64,000 bases of DNA from Wenzhouxiangella sediminis (GCF_003410055.1 NZ_QUZK01000034.1:62001-126000); one strand, 5' to 3'; positions 26,257 to 37,195 are shown, numbered from the stretch's first letter. Notes: generated by a model from the letters alone, not told the origin. Numbers and translations: made by a program.

Positions 26257-27383
26257 CCACGACAACCCGCATCCATTCAGCCGGTGAGGCCGGCTTCGTC
26301 GAGTTCCGGGCCAGCCCGGGCCACCGGCGCCCCGTGGCCAAGCGCGGCAGCGTCGAGGTGGTCGTCATCGGCCATACCGGACAGGTCGGCTCGGCCCTGG
26401 TCCAACGCCTGACGCGAATCGGCGGGCAGCGGGGCCTGCCCGAGCTGAAATTCTCTGAAGGCATCAACCGCAGCAGGCACATCTTCGCCGACGGGCGAGA
26501 AGTCCGGGAGCTGCCGAGGGCATCCGGGTCGCTCGGCGAACTGGCGTCCCGACTGGGCTCACGGCGCAGACCTGCCGTGATCGTCGACTGCACGGCCGAC
26601 CCGGACCTGCCTCGTCTGTATCCCGACTGGCTGCGCGCCGGAATCGGCGTTGTCACGCCCAACAAGCACGGCCTGGCGGGCGACGAGAAACTCTACAGGG
26701 CCATCCGGGAAGCCGCGCAGCGCAGCGGCGCACCGCTGGCCTATTCGGCCACGGTGGGAGCGGGATCACCGATACTGAGCACGCTCAGACGCATGCGCCA
26801 GGCCGGCGCCGCCCCCAGCGGAATAACGGCCGTGCTTTCCGGCACCCTTTCGCATGTCTTTTCGGCCATGACCGATGGCGCATCCCTCTCGGAAGCCGTC
26901 GCCGACGCGCGCTCGCGCGGCTTTACCGAGCCCAATCCGCTCGAGGATCTCTCGGGCCGGGATGTGGCCCGCAAGCTGCGCATCATGCTGCGAGAAGCGG
27001 GGCTCGATGAAATCGGCATTCATCGCGAACCGGTCGTTCCGGACGCGCCGGCGCGCTCGGCATCCGACGAACCCGCCGTGAAAGCGCTGCTCGAGAGCCT
27101 CGACGAGGCGTGGCGTCGGCGGCTGGCGCAGGCCCGTTCCAGGCAAACGGTGATGGTGTACCTGGCGCGCTTCGGTCAATCAGGCGCGACCGTCGCGCCG
27201 GTATGCGTGGCGCCGGATTCCCCATTTGCCCGACTCGCAGGCAGCGGCAATCGCGCATGCATCGAGTGGCCCGACGATCCCGACTGCCCGATGGACATTT
27301 TCGGGCCCGGCGCCGGGACGAACGTGACCGCAGGTGCCGTACTGGCGGACCTGGTCGAGGCCGCATCCGGGCTGGCACGCTGA
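26253..27383 (+). CDS. hom: Homoserine dehydrogenase
   Basis: 376 residues. The Rossmann fold starts at about 35 (VVVIGHTGQVGSALVQRL); DCTADPDLPRLY and GIGVVTPNKHGLAG follow, then YSATVGAGSPIL, GITAVLSGTLSHVFSAM and NPLEDLSGRDVARKL of the catalytic domain (family GTxN...DPxxDLxG pattern). No aspartate kinase or ACT domain, so it is monofunctional and related to the C-terminal half of ThrA. It reduces aspartate semialdehyde to homoserine, the substrate of MetX. The N-terminal 34 residues are an unusual extension. Start in ATGA overlap with metX. Confidence 0.9.
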
Positions 27384-27488
27384 GAAAGGCTTTACGCTCT
27401 GAATTGTGCGACTATTGCGGCATTGCTAATATCCACTTGACTGGCGAGCCGGGCTCGTCCGCTGCCCGAGGAGGCGCGTGCTTCGATC

Positions 27489-28415
27489 ATGAACAGCGTT
27501 CCCGCCGACGACGCCCCGGACCATGTTCCCGGCGACTCCGACCACCGGGGTCTGGCCGAAGCCGCACTGGAAGCCAGCTACGATTCCGTGGTGATCACGA
27601 CCGCCGACCTCGATCATCCCGAGATCGTCTACGTGAATCCGGCTTTCTGCCAGATGACCGGCTGGGAGCGCGAGGAAGTCATCGGCAGAACGCCGGCCAT
27701 CCTGCAGGGTGAGCGGACCGACCGGCGCGTTACCCAACGCCTGCGGCGGGCGCTCGAGGAAGGCCGGACTTTCGAGGGGCGCACCATCAACTACCGCAAG
27801 GACGGCAGCCCGTTTCACATCGAATGGCGGACCTCACCGGTAATGGATGCCGACGGCCGGGTCACCCATTACCTGGCCATCCAGCGCGATGTGACCGCTC
27901 GCGTCAGGCTGCTTCGCAGGCTGCAGGAACGCGCCGAGTCCGACGGACTCACCGAATTGCTCAACCATGAGGCCGGTGAGCGTGAGCTCGGGGTGCACGT
28001 GGCCAATGCGCACGAAAAAGACCTACCGCTGAGCCTCGTGCTCCTCGACGTCGATCACTTCAAGGCGATCAACGACGATCATGGACACGCCATGGGCGAC
28101 CTGGTGCTCGAGCGACTGGGCTGGCTCATCAATCAAAGACTCAACCGGCAGGATATTGGGGTTCGCTGGGGCGGTGAAGAGTTCGCCCTCGTATTGCTCG
28201 ACACCGACCTGGCCGGCGCGCAACAGGCGGCCGAATCCTTCCGCAAGCTCATTGCCCAGACGTCCTTTCACGACGACATCCGGGTGACCGCCAGCTTCGG
28301 CGTCGCTCGACTGATGCCCGACGAAAGGGCAGATGCCTTGTTCAAACGGGTCGACGAGGCCCTCTACAAGGCCAAGCGAAGCGGCCGCAACCGGGTTTGT
28401 GTCGCTGAAGACTGA
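27489..28415 (+). CDS. PAS-GGDEF diguanylate cyclase
   Basis: 308 residues. PAS domain about 22-135 (SYDSVVITTADLDHPEIVYVNPAFCQMTGW, GRTPAILQG, HYLAIQRDVT) resembles LOV-like PAS but lacks the photoactive Cys motif. The GGDEF domain follows a short coiled linker: DGLTELLNHEAGERELG, LLDVDHFKAINDDHGHAMGD and the active site GGEEF near residue 229. The inhibitory RxxD site five residues before it reads NRQD, so product inhibition is probably lost. No membrane segment. It should make cyclic di-GMP in response to a cytosolic signal. Confidence 0.9.
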   Translation: MNSVPADDAPDHVPGDSDHRGLAEAALEASYDSVVITTADLDHPEIVYVNPAFCQMTGWEREEVIGRTPAILQGERTDRRVTQRLRRALEEGRTFEGRTINYRKDGSPFHIEWRTSPVMDADGRVTHYLAIQRDVTARVRLLRRLQERAESDGLTELLNHEAGERELGVHVANAHEKDLPLSLVLLDVDHFKAINDDHGHAMGDLVLERLGWLINQRLNRQDIGVRWGGEEFALVLLDTDLAGAQQAAESFRKLIAQTSFHDDIRVTASFGVARLMPDERADALFKRVDEALYKAKRSGRNRVCVAED

Positions 28416-28424
28416 TCCGCCTGG

Positions 28425-29045
28425 TTAGCGCCGGTAGAGGTATTCCTGCATGCCGTTTCCGAGCAGCATGGTCTTCTCGGAACTGAAACCGGGCAGGCGC
28501 TTCTCGAGTTCCTTGGGGCTGTAGCGCGGCGCAGGAATCGCGGCCGTGTCGCCCTCGGCGGGGTCGGCGAGCAGCTCGAGCCCGGCGGGCGCGAAGGAGG
28601 CCGGAACCGCCGGCATGCGGGTGGCCTGGTACTCGATCAGGGCGTGCAGGCGCGCCTGCGGAGAGGCGCGCTCGGCCAGGCGCCGCCCGAGCGCCTCGAT
28701 GGCGCCGGGCGGCAGGTAGTTGAGCAGGTTCCAGCACAGCACCAGGTCGACCGTCTCGCCGCGCGTGGGCGGCAGCAGGCCGTCGAGCCAACGCTCGACG
28801 GCCTGCGGCCCCTGGTCTTCGTCGTCGATGTCGGGCATCGCGGACAGGTGGCTTGGCAGGTCGACCACGTCGAGCCGGCAGCGATAGCGGCCGAACAGGT
28901 CGACGGTGCCGGCGCGTGCGCGGCCCAGGTCCAGCACGACGTGACGGCGGTCATCCTCGAAGGCCTCGACAGCCATGGCGAAAAGCGGGGCGCGTATCGG
29001 CTCCGGGCCGCTCTCGTCGAGCGGCCGTGCGGCGTTGCTGCTCAT
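28425..29045 (-). CDS. Methyltransferase-like protein, function unknown
   Basis: 206 residues with a Rossmann-like SAM-binding layout: HVVLDLGRARAGTVDLF in place of the glycine-rich motif, RLDVVDLPSHL, and VDLVLCWNLLNYLPPGAIEALGRRL. Motif I is poor in glycine, so SAM binding is uncertain. The C-terminus ends in GNGMQEYLYRR. Genes downstream are bactofilin, then rpoD, all on the minus strand, but spacing gives no clear operon. Could be a divergent methyltransferase or an inactive relative. Confidence 0.6.
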   Translation of the reverse strand: MSSNAARPLDESGPEPIRAPLFAMAVEAFEDDRRHVVLDLGRARAGTVDLFGRYRCRLDVVDLPSHLSAMPDIDDEDQGPQAVERWLDGLLPPTRGETVDLVLCWNLLNYLPPGAIEALGRRLAERASPQARLHALIEYQATRMPAVPASFAPAGLELLADPAEGDTAAIPAPRYSPKELEKRLPGFSSEKTMLLGNGMQEYLYRR

Positions 29046-29071
29046 TCAGGCGTTTCCGGCCGGATGCTGTA

Positions 29072-29626
29072 TCAGTGGCTGACCTGCTTGCCGGCTTCCG
29101 AGCCCGTCTTGCCCGCACCGGTGTCGGAATGCGGCGACTCGGTCTTGGCGCCGGCGCTGGAGCCGGAAGCCGACTTCTGGCCGGAAAACGCCTTGCTCAG
29201 CGTCTCGCCCTTGGCATCCATGTCGATGGAACCGTTGAACTGGGCGCCGTCTTCCAGGCTCACCCGCGGGGCGGCGATGCTGCCCTTGACGCGGGCGGAC
29301 TTGCGGATGACGACCTGCTCGGAGGCGACGAGATTGCCGTCCATGGTCCCGTCGACGAAGATCGAGTGCGCGTAGATATCGGCGGCAACATCCCCCTGGC
29401 TGCCGATCGTGACGCTGTTGTTCTTGAGTTCGACGGTCCCCTTGACCTTGCCTTCGATGACCAGGTCCTCTTCGCCGCGGAGCTTGCCGTCGACATTGAT
29501 CGACGGGCCGATCATGGCCGTGCCGCTGGAACTGCGCGGCGCCGGACGCGGCGCGCTGGCGGTCTCGGAGCTGCGGCTGGCGCCGGCGGTGGCTTCGGAT
29601 TCGTGCTGATCGCGCTTGTTGAACAT
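29072..29626 (-). CDS. Bactofilin (polymer-forming cytoskeletal protein)
   Basis: 184 residues from the ATG with AGGAAAGAAGG upstream. A disordered N-terminus rich in Ser/Ala is followed by the right-handed beta-helix core (MIGPSINVDGKLRGEEDLVIEGKVKGTVEL, VTIGSQGDVAADIYAHSIFVDG, GSIAAPRVSLEDGAQFNG) characteristic of bactofilins, then a low-complexity tail. Bactofilins assemble into filaments without nucleotide and localise envelope enzymes. An M23 peptidase, a common partner, is in the window at 6.9 kb but is not adjacent. Confidence 0.88.
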   Translation of the reverse strand: MFNKRDQHESEATAGASRSSETASAPRPAPRSSSGTAMIGPSINVDGKLRGEEDLVIEGKVKGTVELKNNSVTIGSQGDVAADIYAHSIFVDGTMDGNLVASEQVVIRKSARVKGSIAAPRVSLEDGAQFNGSIDMDAKGETLSKAFSGQKSASGSSAGAKTESPHSDTGAGKTGSEAGKQVSH

Positions 29627-29702
29627 CCTTCTTTCCTGCTTGGGGGATTGGGGGCTGTTCAAACTACTCCCGGGCACCGGGGTGGTCAAGTGCCTGGCGG
29701 GG

Positions 29703-29739
29703 CAAAAACAGGCCGGCCGGGCAGCGGGCCCGGCCGGCG
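29703..29739 (-). terminator. Intrinsic terminator of the rpsU-yqeY-dnaG-rpoD transcript
   Basis: On the minus strand an 11-bp GC stem (GCCGGCCGGGC and complement) is followed after one or two bases by GTTTTTG. It lies 17 bases after the rpoD stop. Confidence 0.75.
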
Positions 29740-29755
29740 CGTGACGGGCGTCACG

Positions 29756-31642
<1,887 letters not shown>

Positions 31643-31645
31643 GAT

Positions 31646-33373
31646 TTAACTGTCTTCGGTGCGCTGGCTGAGCAACCTGCGCAGCTCGCTGGTTCGGTCT
31701 TCATCGAGCCCCCCTTCGTTCAGTTGGGCTTCCTGAAGCGCTCGTATTCGGGTCTGTATCATTTGACGACGGATTCTGGCCAGAGTTTGCGCCAGCGCCG
31801 TCGGCATTTCTTCTGGATCCGTGATCACTTCCCGGGTCGCCAGGCGGGCCAGCCAGGGGCCTTCCCGGCGGTCGCGCCAGGCCTCGAGAAGCTTAGCCGT
31901 AGAAAACTGGGGCTTGTGGCGGCAAAAGTCAATCAATTCGCGAAGGAAATCGACACCGCGAACGCTGGCCGGCCCCTCGAGCACGTCCTCTTCCAGGCCG
32001 GCGGCCAGGCCCGGCCGGTGCACGATCAGGGCCACGGCATACTGCACCGGCGTCAGCGGCCGGTCGTCTCCGCCGGCCCTCGGGCGAGCCGGCTCCGGTC
32101 GCGAATCGGGCTCGGGCTGGATGCGTCCGCCGTGGCCGGTGCGCCGCACCAGCTCCTCGCGCATCATGTCGGCAAACGCTCCGTCCGGGAGTTTCTCCAG
32201 GTAAGGCTCCGCCAGCGCCACCAGGCGCGCGCGCCCGTCGATGCTCGTCATGTCCAGGGACTCGGCCAGGTGGTCGAAGAAGAAGGCCGACAGCGGCCTG
32301 GCTTCGTCGAGCATCCGCGTCATGGTGTCGGCGCCCTGCCCTCGCACCAGCGAGTCGGGATCCTCGCCCTCGGGCAGGAACAGGAATCGGACCTCGCGAT
32401 TGGACTTCAGTTCCGGCAGGGCCGCCTCCAGCCCGCGCCAGGCCGCCTGGCGCCCCGCGCGGTCGCCGTCGAAGCAGAACACCACCACCGGCGAGGCCCG
32501 GAACAGCAGGTTCATGTGTTCGGGCGTGACCGATGTGCCCAGGGTGGCGACTGCGTTGTCGAAGCCGAACTGGAACAGGGCGGCGGCGTCCATGTAGCCC
32601 TCCACGACCAGGATCCGCGGCGGCAGCCCGCCCCGGCGCACCTGGTAGAGACGGTAGAGCTCGCGCCCCTTGTGGAAGACCGGTGTCTCCGGCGAATTCA
32701 TGTACTTGGGCCCGCGATCGCCCAGCGCGCGGCCGCCGAAGGCGATCACGCGCCCGCGCCGGTCGTGGATGGGGAACATCACCCGATCGCGGAACTTGTC
32801 GGTCATGCGACCGTCGCGGCGCGTGACCAGCCCGGCCTCGTCGAGTTCCTCCGGCCGGAAGCCCTCGTTGACCAGGAAATCGGCCAGGGCCTGCCAGGCA
32901 TCGGGCGCGTAGCCGATGCCGAATTCGTCGACGGTGGCCTTGTCGAAGCCGCGCGACTTCAGGTAATCACGAGCGGCCTGGCTGGCGCCGAGCTGGCGGC
33001 GAAACCAGGTCTGCGCCTGGCTCAGCGCCTGGTAGAGACGATCATGCTTCTTGACCGGGGCCTGGCCGGCCTCGCGGGGCACCTCCAGGCCGGCCGTGTG
33101 GGCCAACTCCTCGATGGCGGCCGGAAACTCCAGGCCGTCGTATTCCATCACGAAGCCGATGGCCGTGCCGTGCGCACCGCAGCCGAAGCAGTGGTAGAAC
33201 TGCTTGTCGGAACTGACCGTGAAGGAAGGGGTCTTCTCGTCGTGGAAGGGGCACAACGCCTTGTGCTCGCCGCGCCCGGCGGGCTTGAGTTCGACGCGGG
33301 AACCGACGATCTCCACGATATCGGTCCGCTCCAGCAGGGATTCGATGAATTCTTCGGGGATCCGGCCGGCCAC
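31646..33373 (-). CDS. dnaG: DNA primase
   Basis: 575 residues. N-terminal zinc ribbon (CPFHDEKTPSF ... CFGCGAHG), catalytic core and Toprim fold with ILVVEGYMDAAAL and FDGDRAGRQAAWR, then a C-terminal DnaB-binding region. It makes RNA primers for replication. It is between yqeY and rpoD; start follows 12 bases after the yqeY stop. Length is normal for proteobacteria (about 580). Confidence 0.97.
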   Translation of the reverse strand: MAGRIPEEFIESLLERTDIVEIVGSRVELKPAGRGEHKALCPFHDEKTPSFTVSSDKQFYHCFGCGAHGTAIGFVMEYDGLEFPAAIEELAHTAGLEVPREAGQAPVKKHDRLYQALSQAQTWFRRQLGASQAARDYLKSRGFDKATVDEFGIGYAPDAWQALADFLVNEGFRPEELDEAGLVTRRDGRMTDKFRDRVMFPIHDRRGRVIAFGGRALGDRGPKYMNSPETPVFHKGRELYRLYQVRRGGLPPRILVVEGYMDAAALFQFGFDNAVATLGTSVTPEHMNLLFRASPVVVFCFDGDRAGRQAAWRGLEAALPELKSNREVRFLFLPEGEDPDSLVRGQGADTMTRMLDEARPLSAFFFDHLAESLDMTSIDGRARLVALAEPYLEKLPDGAFADMMREELVRRTGHGGRIQPEPDSRPEPARPRAGGDDRPLTPVQYAVALIVHRPGLAAGLEEDVLEGPASVRGVDFLRELIDFCRHKPQFSTAKLLEAWRDRREGPWLARLATREVITDPEEMPTALAQTLARIRRQMIQTRIRALQEAQLNEGGLDEDRTSELRRLLSQRTEDS

Positions 33374-33385
33374 TACGGCGCCGAA

Positions 33386-33832
33386 TCAGCCGGCCAGTCG
33401 CGAACGGACCAGCCTGGAGACTTCACCCATGTCGGCGCGGCCCTGGACGCGAGGCTTGAGCAGGCCCATCACCTGGCCCATCGCGCTCATTTCGCTGGCG
33501 CCGGCCTCGGCAATGGCCTTGTCGACGATCTCGACGAGCTCGTCCTCGGATAGCTGCTCGGGCAGGTAGGGCTCGAGAATCCGGATCTCGGCCTCTTCGG
33601 CCTCGGCCAGTTCGGGACGATCGGCTTCCCGGTACTGATCGGCCGACTCGCGCCGCTGCTTGATCATCTTCTCGACCACGGCCAGGACCTGCGCATCGTC
33701 GAGCTCGACCCGTTCATCGATCTCGCGCTGCTTGATCGCGGCGGTGATCATGCGCAGGGTCTTGAGGCGTTCCTTTTCGCCGGAACGCATCGCCTGCTTG
33801 ACGTCATCGTTGATCTGCGCTTTCAGCGACAT
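33386..33832 (-). CDS. yqeY: GatB/YqeY domain protein
   Basis: 148 residues: MSLKAQINDDVKQAMRSGEKERLKTLRMITAAIKQREID is the family N-terminus; helical throughout, ending in RADMGEVSRLVRSRLAG. It resembles the tail domain of GatB and commonly lies between rpsU and dnaG. The role is not settled; tRNA-dependent amidation has been suggested from the shared domain. Confidence 0.92.
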   Translation of the reverse strand: MSLKAQINDDVKQAMRSGEKERLKTLRMITAAIKQREIDERVELDDAQVLAVVEKMIKQRRESADQYREADRPELAEAEEAEIRILEPYLPEQLSEDELVEIVDKAIAEAGASEMSAMGQVMGLLKPRVQGRADMGEVSRLVRSRLAG

Positions 33833-33872
33833 GACCGGCCCGCCTCGCCGAGAAGTTGCTTAGAATAGGATT

Positions 33873-34088
33873 TCAGTAGAGTCGCTTGCGGTTCACGCGT
33901 TCGCGCGAGAGCTTGCGCAGGTGGCGCTTGACGGCCGCAGCCTTCTTGCGCTTGCGTTCCTGGGTCGGCTTTTCGTAGAACTCGCGGCGGCGCGCTTCGG
34001 CGACCACACCGGCCTTCTCGCAGGAGCGCTTGAAGCGGCGCAGGGCGTATTCAAACGGCTCGTTTTCCTTGACCTTTACACTGGGCAT
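33873..34088 (-). CDS. rpsU: 30S ribosomal protein S21
   Basis: 71 residues: [20 protein letters not shown], then [19 protein letters not shown] and a very basic tail. S21 binds the 30S platform and aids initiation. First gene of the rpsU-yqeY-dnaG-rpoD transcript, divergent from tsaD across 61 bases that must hold both promoters. Confidence 0.98.
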   Translation of the reverse strand: MPSVKVKENEPFEYALRRFKRSCEKAGVVAEARRREFYEKPTQERKRKKAAAVKRHLRKLSRERVNRKRLY

Positions 34089-34149
34089 TAAAATTCCCTA
34101 ATCCAGAACTTGTGGAAAGCTGACCATTATAAACCGCCAAATCCCCGAC

Positions 34150-35142
34150 GTGCAAAACATTATTGGCATCGAAACTTCCTGCGACGAGACCGGCGTGGCG
34201 CTCTACAACGCCGATCGCGGCCTCGTCGGCGACCTGGTCTATACCCAGGCAGACCATGCCGCCTACGGCGGGGTCGTGCCGGAACTGGCCTCGCGCGACC
34301 ACGTGCGCAAGCTGCCGGGAATGATTCGCGAGCTGCTCGACCGCGCGGAAATGACCGCCCGGGATCTTGATGCCGTGGCCTACACGGCCGGTCCGGGGCT
34401 GGCGGGCGCGCTGCTGGTCGGCGCATCCACCAGCGTGGCCCTGGCGGCCGCTCTGGACGTGCCCGCCATCGCCGTGCACCACATGGAGGGCCACCTGCTC
34501 TCGCCCCTGCTCGAGGACCCGGCGCCGGATTTTCCCTTCGTGGCCCTGCTGGTCTCCGGCGGCCACACCATGCTGGTCGCCGTCGAGGGATTCGGCCGCT
34601 ACCGCCTGCTCGGCGAAACCCTCGACGATGCCGCCGGCGAGGCCTTCGACAAGACCGCCCGCCTCCTGGGCCTGGGCTATCCGGGCGGGCCGGAAGTCGC
34701 CCGCCTGGCCGAGACCGGCGACCCGGACCGCTTCGACTTTCCGCGCCCGATGACCAACCGCCCCGGACTGGACTTCAGCTTCTCCGGCCTGAAGACCCAC
34801 ACCCGCGAGCTGGTTGCCCGCGTTGCCCCCGAAGACCACGCCGACGTGGCCGCCGGCTTCGAGCAGGCCGTGGCCGAGACCCTGGCCATCAAGTGCAAGC
34901 GCGCCCTGAAGGAAACGCGCATGCAGCGCCTGGTCATCGCCGGCGGCGTGAGCGCCAACACCCGCCTCCGCGCCGAACTCGAGCGCCGGCTGTCCGGCCG
35001 GGTGTACTATCCCTCGCTGAAACTGTGCACCGACAACGGCGCGATGATCGCCCATGCGGGGTGGTATCGGCGCGCTGAGGCCAACCGAGATGGGATGATT
35101 GCGGTCAGACCCAGGTGGCCCATTGATTCGTTGGCTGGTTAG
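34150..35142 (+). CDS. tsaD: tRNA N6-adenosine threonylcarbamoyltransferase
   Basis: 330 residues from a GTG ([19 protein letters not shown]). ASKHA fold with the iron-binding HxxxH in HHMEGH (H111 and H115), [25 protein letters not shown] and [10 protein letters not shown]. It completes t6A modification at position 37 of ANN-decoding tRNAs. Divergence from rpsU is conserved in gammaproteobacteria. The last four codons and the stop are supplied by the start of an octamer repeat array, so its C-terminus (SLAG) is repeat-derived. Confidence 0.96.
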   Translation: MQNIIGIETSCDETGVALYNADRGLVGDLVYTQADHAAYGGVVPELASRDHVRKLPGMIRELLDRAEMTARDLDAVAYTAGPGLAGALLVGASTSVALAAALDVPAIAVHHMEGHLLSPLLEDPAPDFPFVALLVSGGHTMLVAVEGFGRYRLLGETLDDAAGEAFDKTARLLGLGYPGGPEVARLAETGDPDRFDFPRPMTNRPGLDFSFSGLKTHTRELVARVAPEDHADVAAGFEQAVAETLAIKCKRALKETRMQRLVIAGGVSANTRLRAELERRLSGRVYYPSLKLCTDNGAMIAHAGWYRRAEANRDGMIAVRPRWPIDSLAG

Positions 35143-35327
35143 CTGGCTAGCTGGATGGTTGGCTGAGTGGCAGCGAACATGGCTTGCGGCAACTCGATTG
35201 GACTACCATCAGAGCAGGGAAATTGCCTTCGTCTTGACCGAGACCTGGATATCCTTCGGGGCTGGCCCGGGACACATCCGCGAAGCGCCGCCAAACCAGC
35301 CAACTAGCCAACCAGGAAACCAGCCAA
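35131..35327. repeat. Octamer-armed inverted element between tsaD and folB
   Basis: Left arm: five 8-mers TTGGCTGG, TTAGCTGG, CTAGCTGG, ATGGTTGG, CTGAGTGG (35131-35170). Right arm in inverted orientation: CCAGCCAA, CTAGCCAA, CCAGGAAA, CCAGCCAA (35296-35327). About 125 bases of unique core lie between. The left arm includes the tsaD stop codon and the right arm ends four bases before the folB ATG. Confidence 0.8.
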
Positions 35328-35331
35328 CCCA

Positions 35332-35688
35332 ATGGATATCGTCTTCATCAAGGACCTCGACATCGAGACCGTCATCGGCATCTACGACTGGGAGCGCAAG
35401 ATTCGCCAGACGGTCCGGCTCAACCTGGAAATGAGCAGCGACATCGCCCGCGGCGCGGCTACCGACCGCATCGAGGATGCGCTCGATTACAAGGCCGTGG
35501 CCAAGCGCCTGATCGCCTTCGTCGAGAACAGCAGCTTCCAGCTGGTCGAGACCCTGGGCGAGCGCTGCGCCGAGATCGTGTTGAACGAGTTTCCGGTCGA
35601 ATGGGTGCGCCTGGAGCTCGACAAACCCGGCGCCGTGCGCGGTTCGAAGTCGGTCGGTATCCGCATCGAACGAGGCCGAAAACCATGA
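35332..35688 (+). CDS. folB: Dihydroneopterin aldolase
   Basis: 118 residues, normal length. MDIVFIKDLDIETVIGIYDWERK is the family start, with DYKAVAKRLIAFVENSSFQLVETLGERCAEIVL covering the active-site Glu and tunnel-fold helix. It cleaves dihydroneopterin to 6-hydroxymethyl-dihydropterin in folate synthesis. It overlaps folK by four bases. Its ribosome binding region lies inside the repeat arm upstream, where AGGA is poorly spaced, so translation may be weak or use another signal. Confidence 0.94.
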   Translation: MDIVFIKDLDIETVIGIYDWERKIRQTVRLNLEMSSDIARGAATDRIEDALDYKAVAKRLIAFVENSSFQLVETLGERCAEIVLNEFPVEWVRLELDKPGAVRGSKSVGIRIERGRKP

Positions 35689-36212
35689 GCACCGTCTACC
35701 TGGGTCTGGGCTCCAACCAGGACGCCGAGACCAACATCCGCGCCGGCATCCGCGCGCTCTACCGGAACTTCGCCAACACCGCTGTTTCGCCCGTATATCG
35801 CTCCGAAGCGGTCGGATTCTCGGGCAAAGACTTCCTCAACTGCGTGGCGCGCATCGACACCGAAATGTCGCCGTCGGCGCTAAAGGACTGGCTGACCGAG
35901 CTGGAAGACGAATACGGTCGCGACCGCAGCCAGCCCAAGTTCTCCGACCGGACCCTGGACATCGACATCCTGCTGCACGACGACAAGGTCGGCGACTTCG
36001 ACGGCCTGGTCCTCCCGCGCGACGAAATTCTCAAGTACGCCCACGTCCTCAAACCCCTCGCCGACCTGGCACCGATGCTGAAGCATCCCGAGACCGGCAA
36101 GACCTTCGCCGAACACTGGGCGGAATTCGACGGCGATCGCTCGCTGGAATCCGCCGACCTGGGCGACACGCAGCCCGCCTCGCCGAATTGGTGGGGAAGT
36201 GGTGGCGAGTAA
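35685..36212 (+). CDS. folK: 2-amino-4-hydroxy-6-hydroxymethyldihydropteridine pyrophosphokinase
   Basis: 175 residues from ATGA overlap with folB. VYLGLGSNQDAETNI, SEAVGFSGKDFLNCVARI, and the catalytic FSDRTLDIDILLHDD motif (metal-binding DxD) and LVLPRDEILKYAHVLKPLADLAP identify HPPK. It pyrophosphorylates the product of FolB. The C-terminus is slightly extended. An inverted heptamer element begins four bases after the stop. Confidence 0.95.
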   Translation: MSTVYLGLGSNQDAETNIRAGIRALYRNFANTAVSPVYRSEAVGFSGKDFLNCVARIDTEMSPSALKDWLTELEDEYGRDRSQPKFSDRTLDIDILLHDDKVGDFDGLVLPRDEILKYAHVLKPLADLAPMLKHPETGKTFAEHWAEFDGDRSLESADLGDTQPASPNWWGSGGE

Positions 36213-36216
36213 CAAT

Positions 36217-36398
36217 CAGGTTTCAGGGTTCAGGTTTCAGGGGCGGGCATCCGCAAGGGCGCGGAGGGCAACATTCGCCGCGAGATGCGGGCCGACACGG
36301 CTCGCGCGGCAAAGCCGCGCCGCTTTCGGCTGCCGTTCCGGAACCCCGAACCCCTTGTTTCTTCTTTTCCTGAAACCTGAAACCTGAACCCTGAAACC
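36217..36398. repeat. Complete heptamer-armed inverted element, TTTCAGG type (copy A)
   Basis: Left arm CAGGTTT, CAGGGTT, CAGGTTT, CAGGGGC (36217-36243). Right arm CCTGAAA, CCTGAAA, CCTGAAC, CCTGAAA, CC (36369-36398). The core contains a 46-bp block (36273-36318) that matches 42 of 46 bases in copy B at 39261-39306, and a GGAACCCCGAACC tract (36339-36351). It fills nearly all the space between folK and the hydrolase gene. Confidence 0.85.
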
Positions 36399-36420
36399 TT
36401 CACGTCCGGAGCCGAATCAC

Positions 36421-36978
36421 GTGGAAAAGACACCAGACCATCCGACTCCCGAAAACGCTCTCCTGGTCCTCGTCGACGTTCAGGGCAAGCTCGCGCGCCT
36501 CATGCACGAATCCGAAGCGATGATCCGCCAGCAGGGCGTCCTGATCGAGGGCTGCAAGCTGCTGGAGGTGCCGATCGTCTGGGCCGAGCAGCTGCCCGAC
36601 AAGCTGGGGCCGACCGTGCCCGAGTTGGCCGGACGGCTGGAGAGCTACTCGCCCTGCGCCAAGGGCAGCTTCGGCTGCTGGGGCGACGACGGCCTGCGCC
36701 AGTCCATCCGCGACTCGGGCCGCGACCGCATCCTCCTGGCCGGCATCGAGGCCCACGTCTGCGTGTGGCAGACCGCTGCCGCGCTGCGGGCGGAGAACCA
36801 CGAAGTCCACCTCATTGCCGACGCGGTGTCCTCGCGCTCGGCCTTCAACCGGGACATCGCCTTCCGGCGCATGGAAGCCGCCGGCGTGCACCTGAGCAAC
36901 GTCGAGATGGTCCTGTTCGAACTCATGAAAGACGCAGGCCACCCCCGCTTCCGCGACGTCACCCGGCTGCTCAAATGA
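36421..36978 (+). CDS. Isochorismatase-family cysteine hydrolase
   Basis: 185 residues from a GTG. The catalytic triad of the family is visible: D in VLVDVQGKLA, K in SPCAKGSFGCW and C in GIEAHVCVWQTA. The closest layout is the YcaC-like group of unknown substrate. No metabolic neighbours point to a substrate; it sits among folate genes but between two repeat elements, so its own promoter may be within the preceding element. Confidence 0.85.
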   Translation: MEKTPDHPTPENALLVLVDVQGKLARLMHESEAMIRQQGVLIEGCKLLEVPIVWAEQLPDKLGPTVPELAGRLESYSPCAKGSFGCWGDDGLRQSIRDSGRDRILLAGIEAHVCVWQTAAALRAENHEVHLIADAVSSRSAFNRDIAFRRMEAAGVHLSNVEMVLFELMKDAGHPRFRDVTRLLK

Positions 36979-36987
36979 AAATCTTTT

Positions 36988-37195
36988 AAACGCAACGACG
37001 CAAAGAAGGAATGGAAACAAGAACAGCGAAAGCTCCGAACGTATGTCGAGCATGAATCTTGGCCTGAATGCATCAATCGCTCACCGATTCCAACTCCGAG
37101 TCGCAACCGACTGAGTATGGACTTCGGTGCATTCCGTGTTCGCCATGCCCCTGGTTTTGTCAGTCCTTTGCGTCTTCGCGTCTTTGCGTTGAACG
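36988..37195. repeat. Inverted element with GACGCAAA-type arms
   Basis: Left arm AACGCAACGACGCAAAGAAG (36989-37008). Right arm, read on the complement, AACGCAAAGACGCGAAGACG then CAAAGGA (37165-37191). About 155 bases of unlike core lie between. It starts nine bases after the hydrolase stop and ends five bases before the folM stop. The design matches the heptamer and octamer elements nearby but the unit differs. Confidence 0.65.

Noticed and set aside
36188-36387. Small frames encoding GFRFQVSG-type peptides within the heptamer elements
   Set aside because: They are translations of the repeat arms in whichever frame is open; the same peptides arise from every copy regardless of context.
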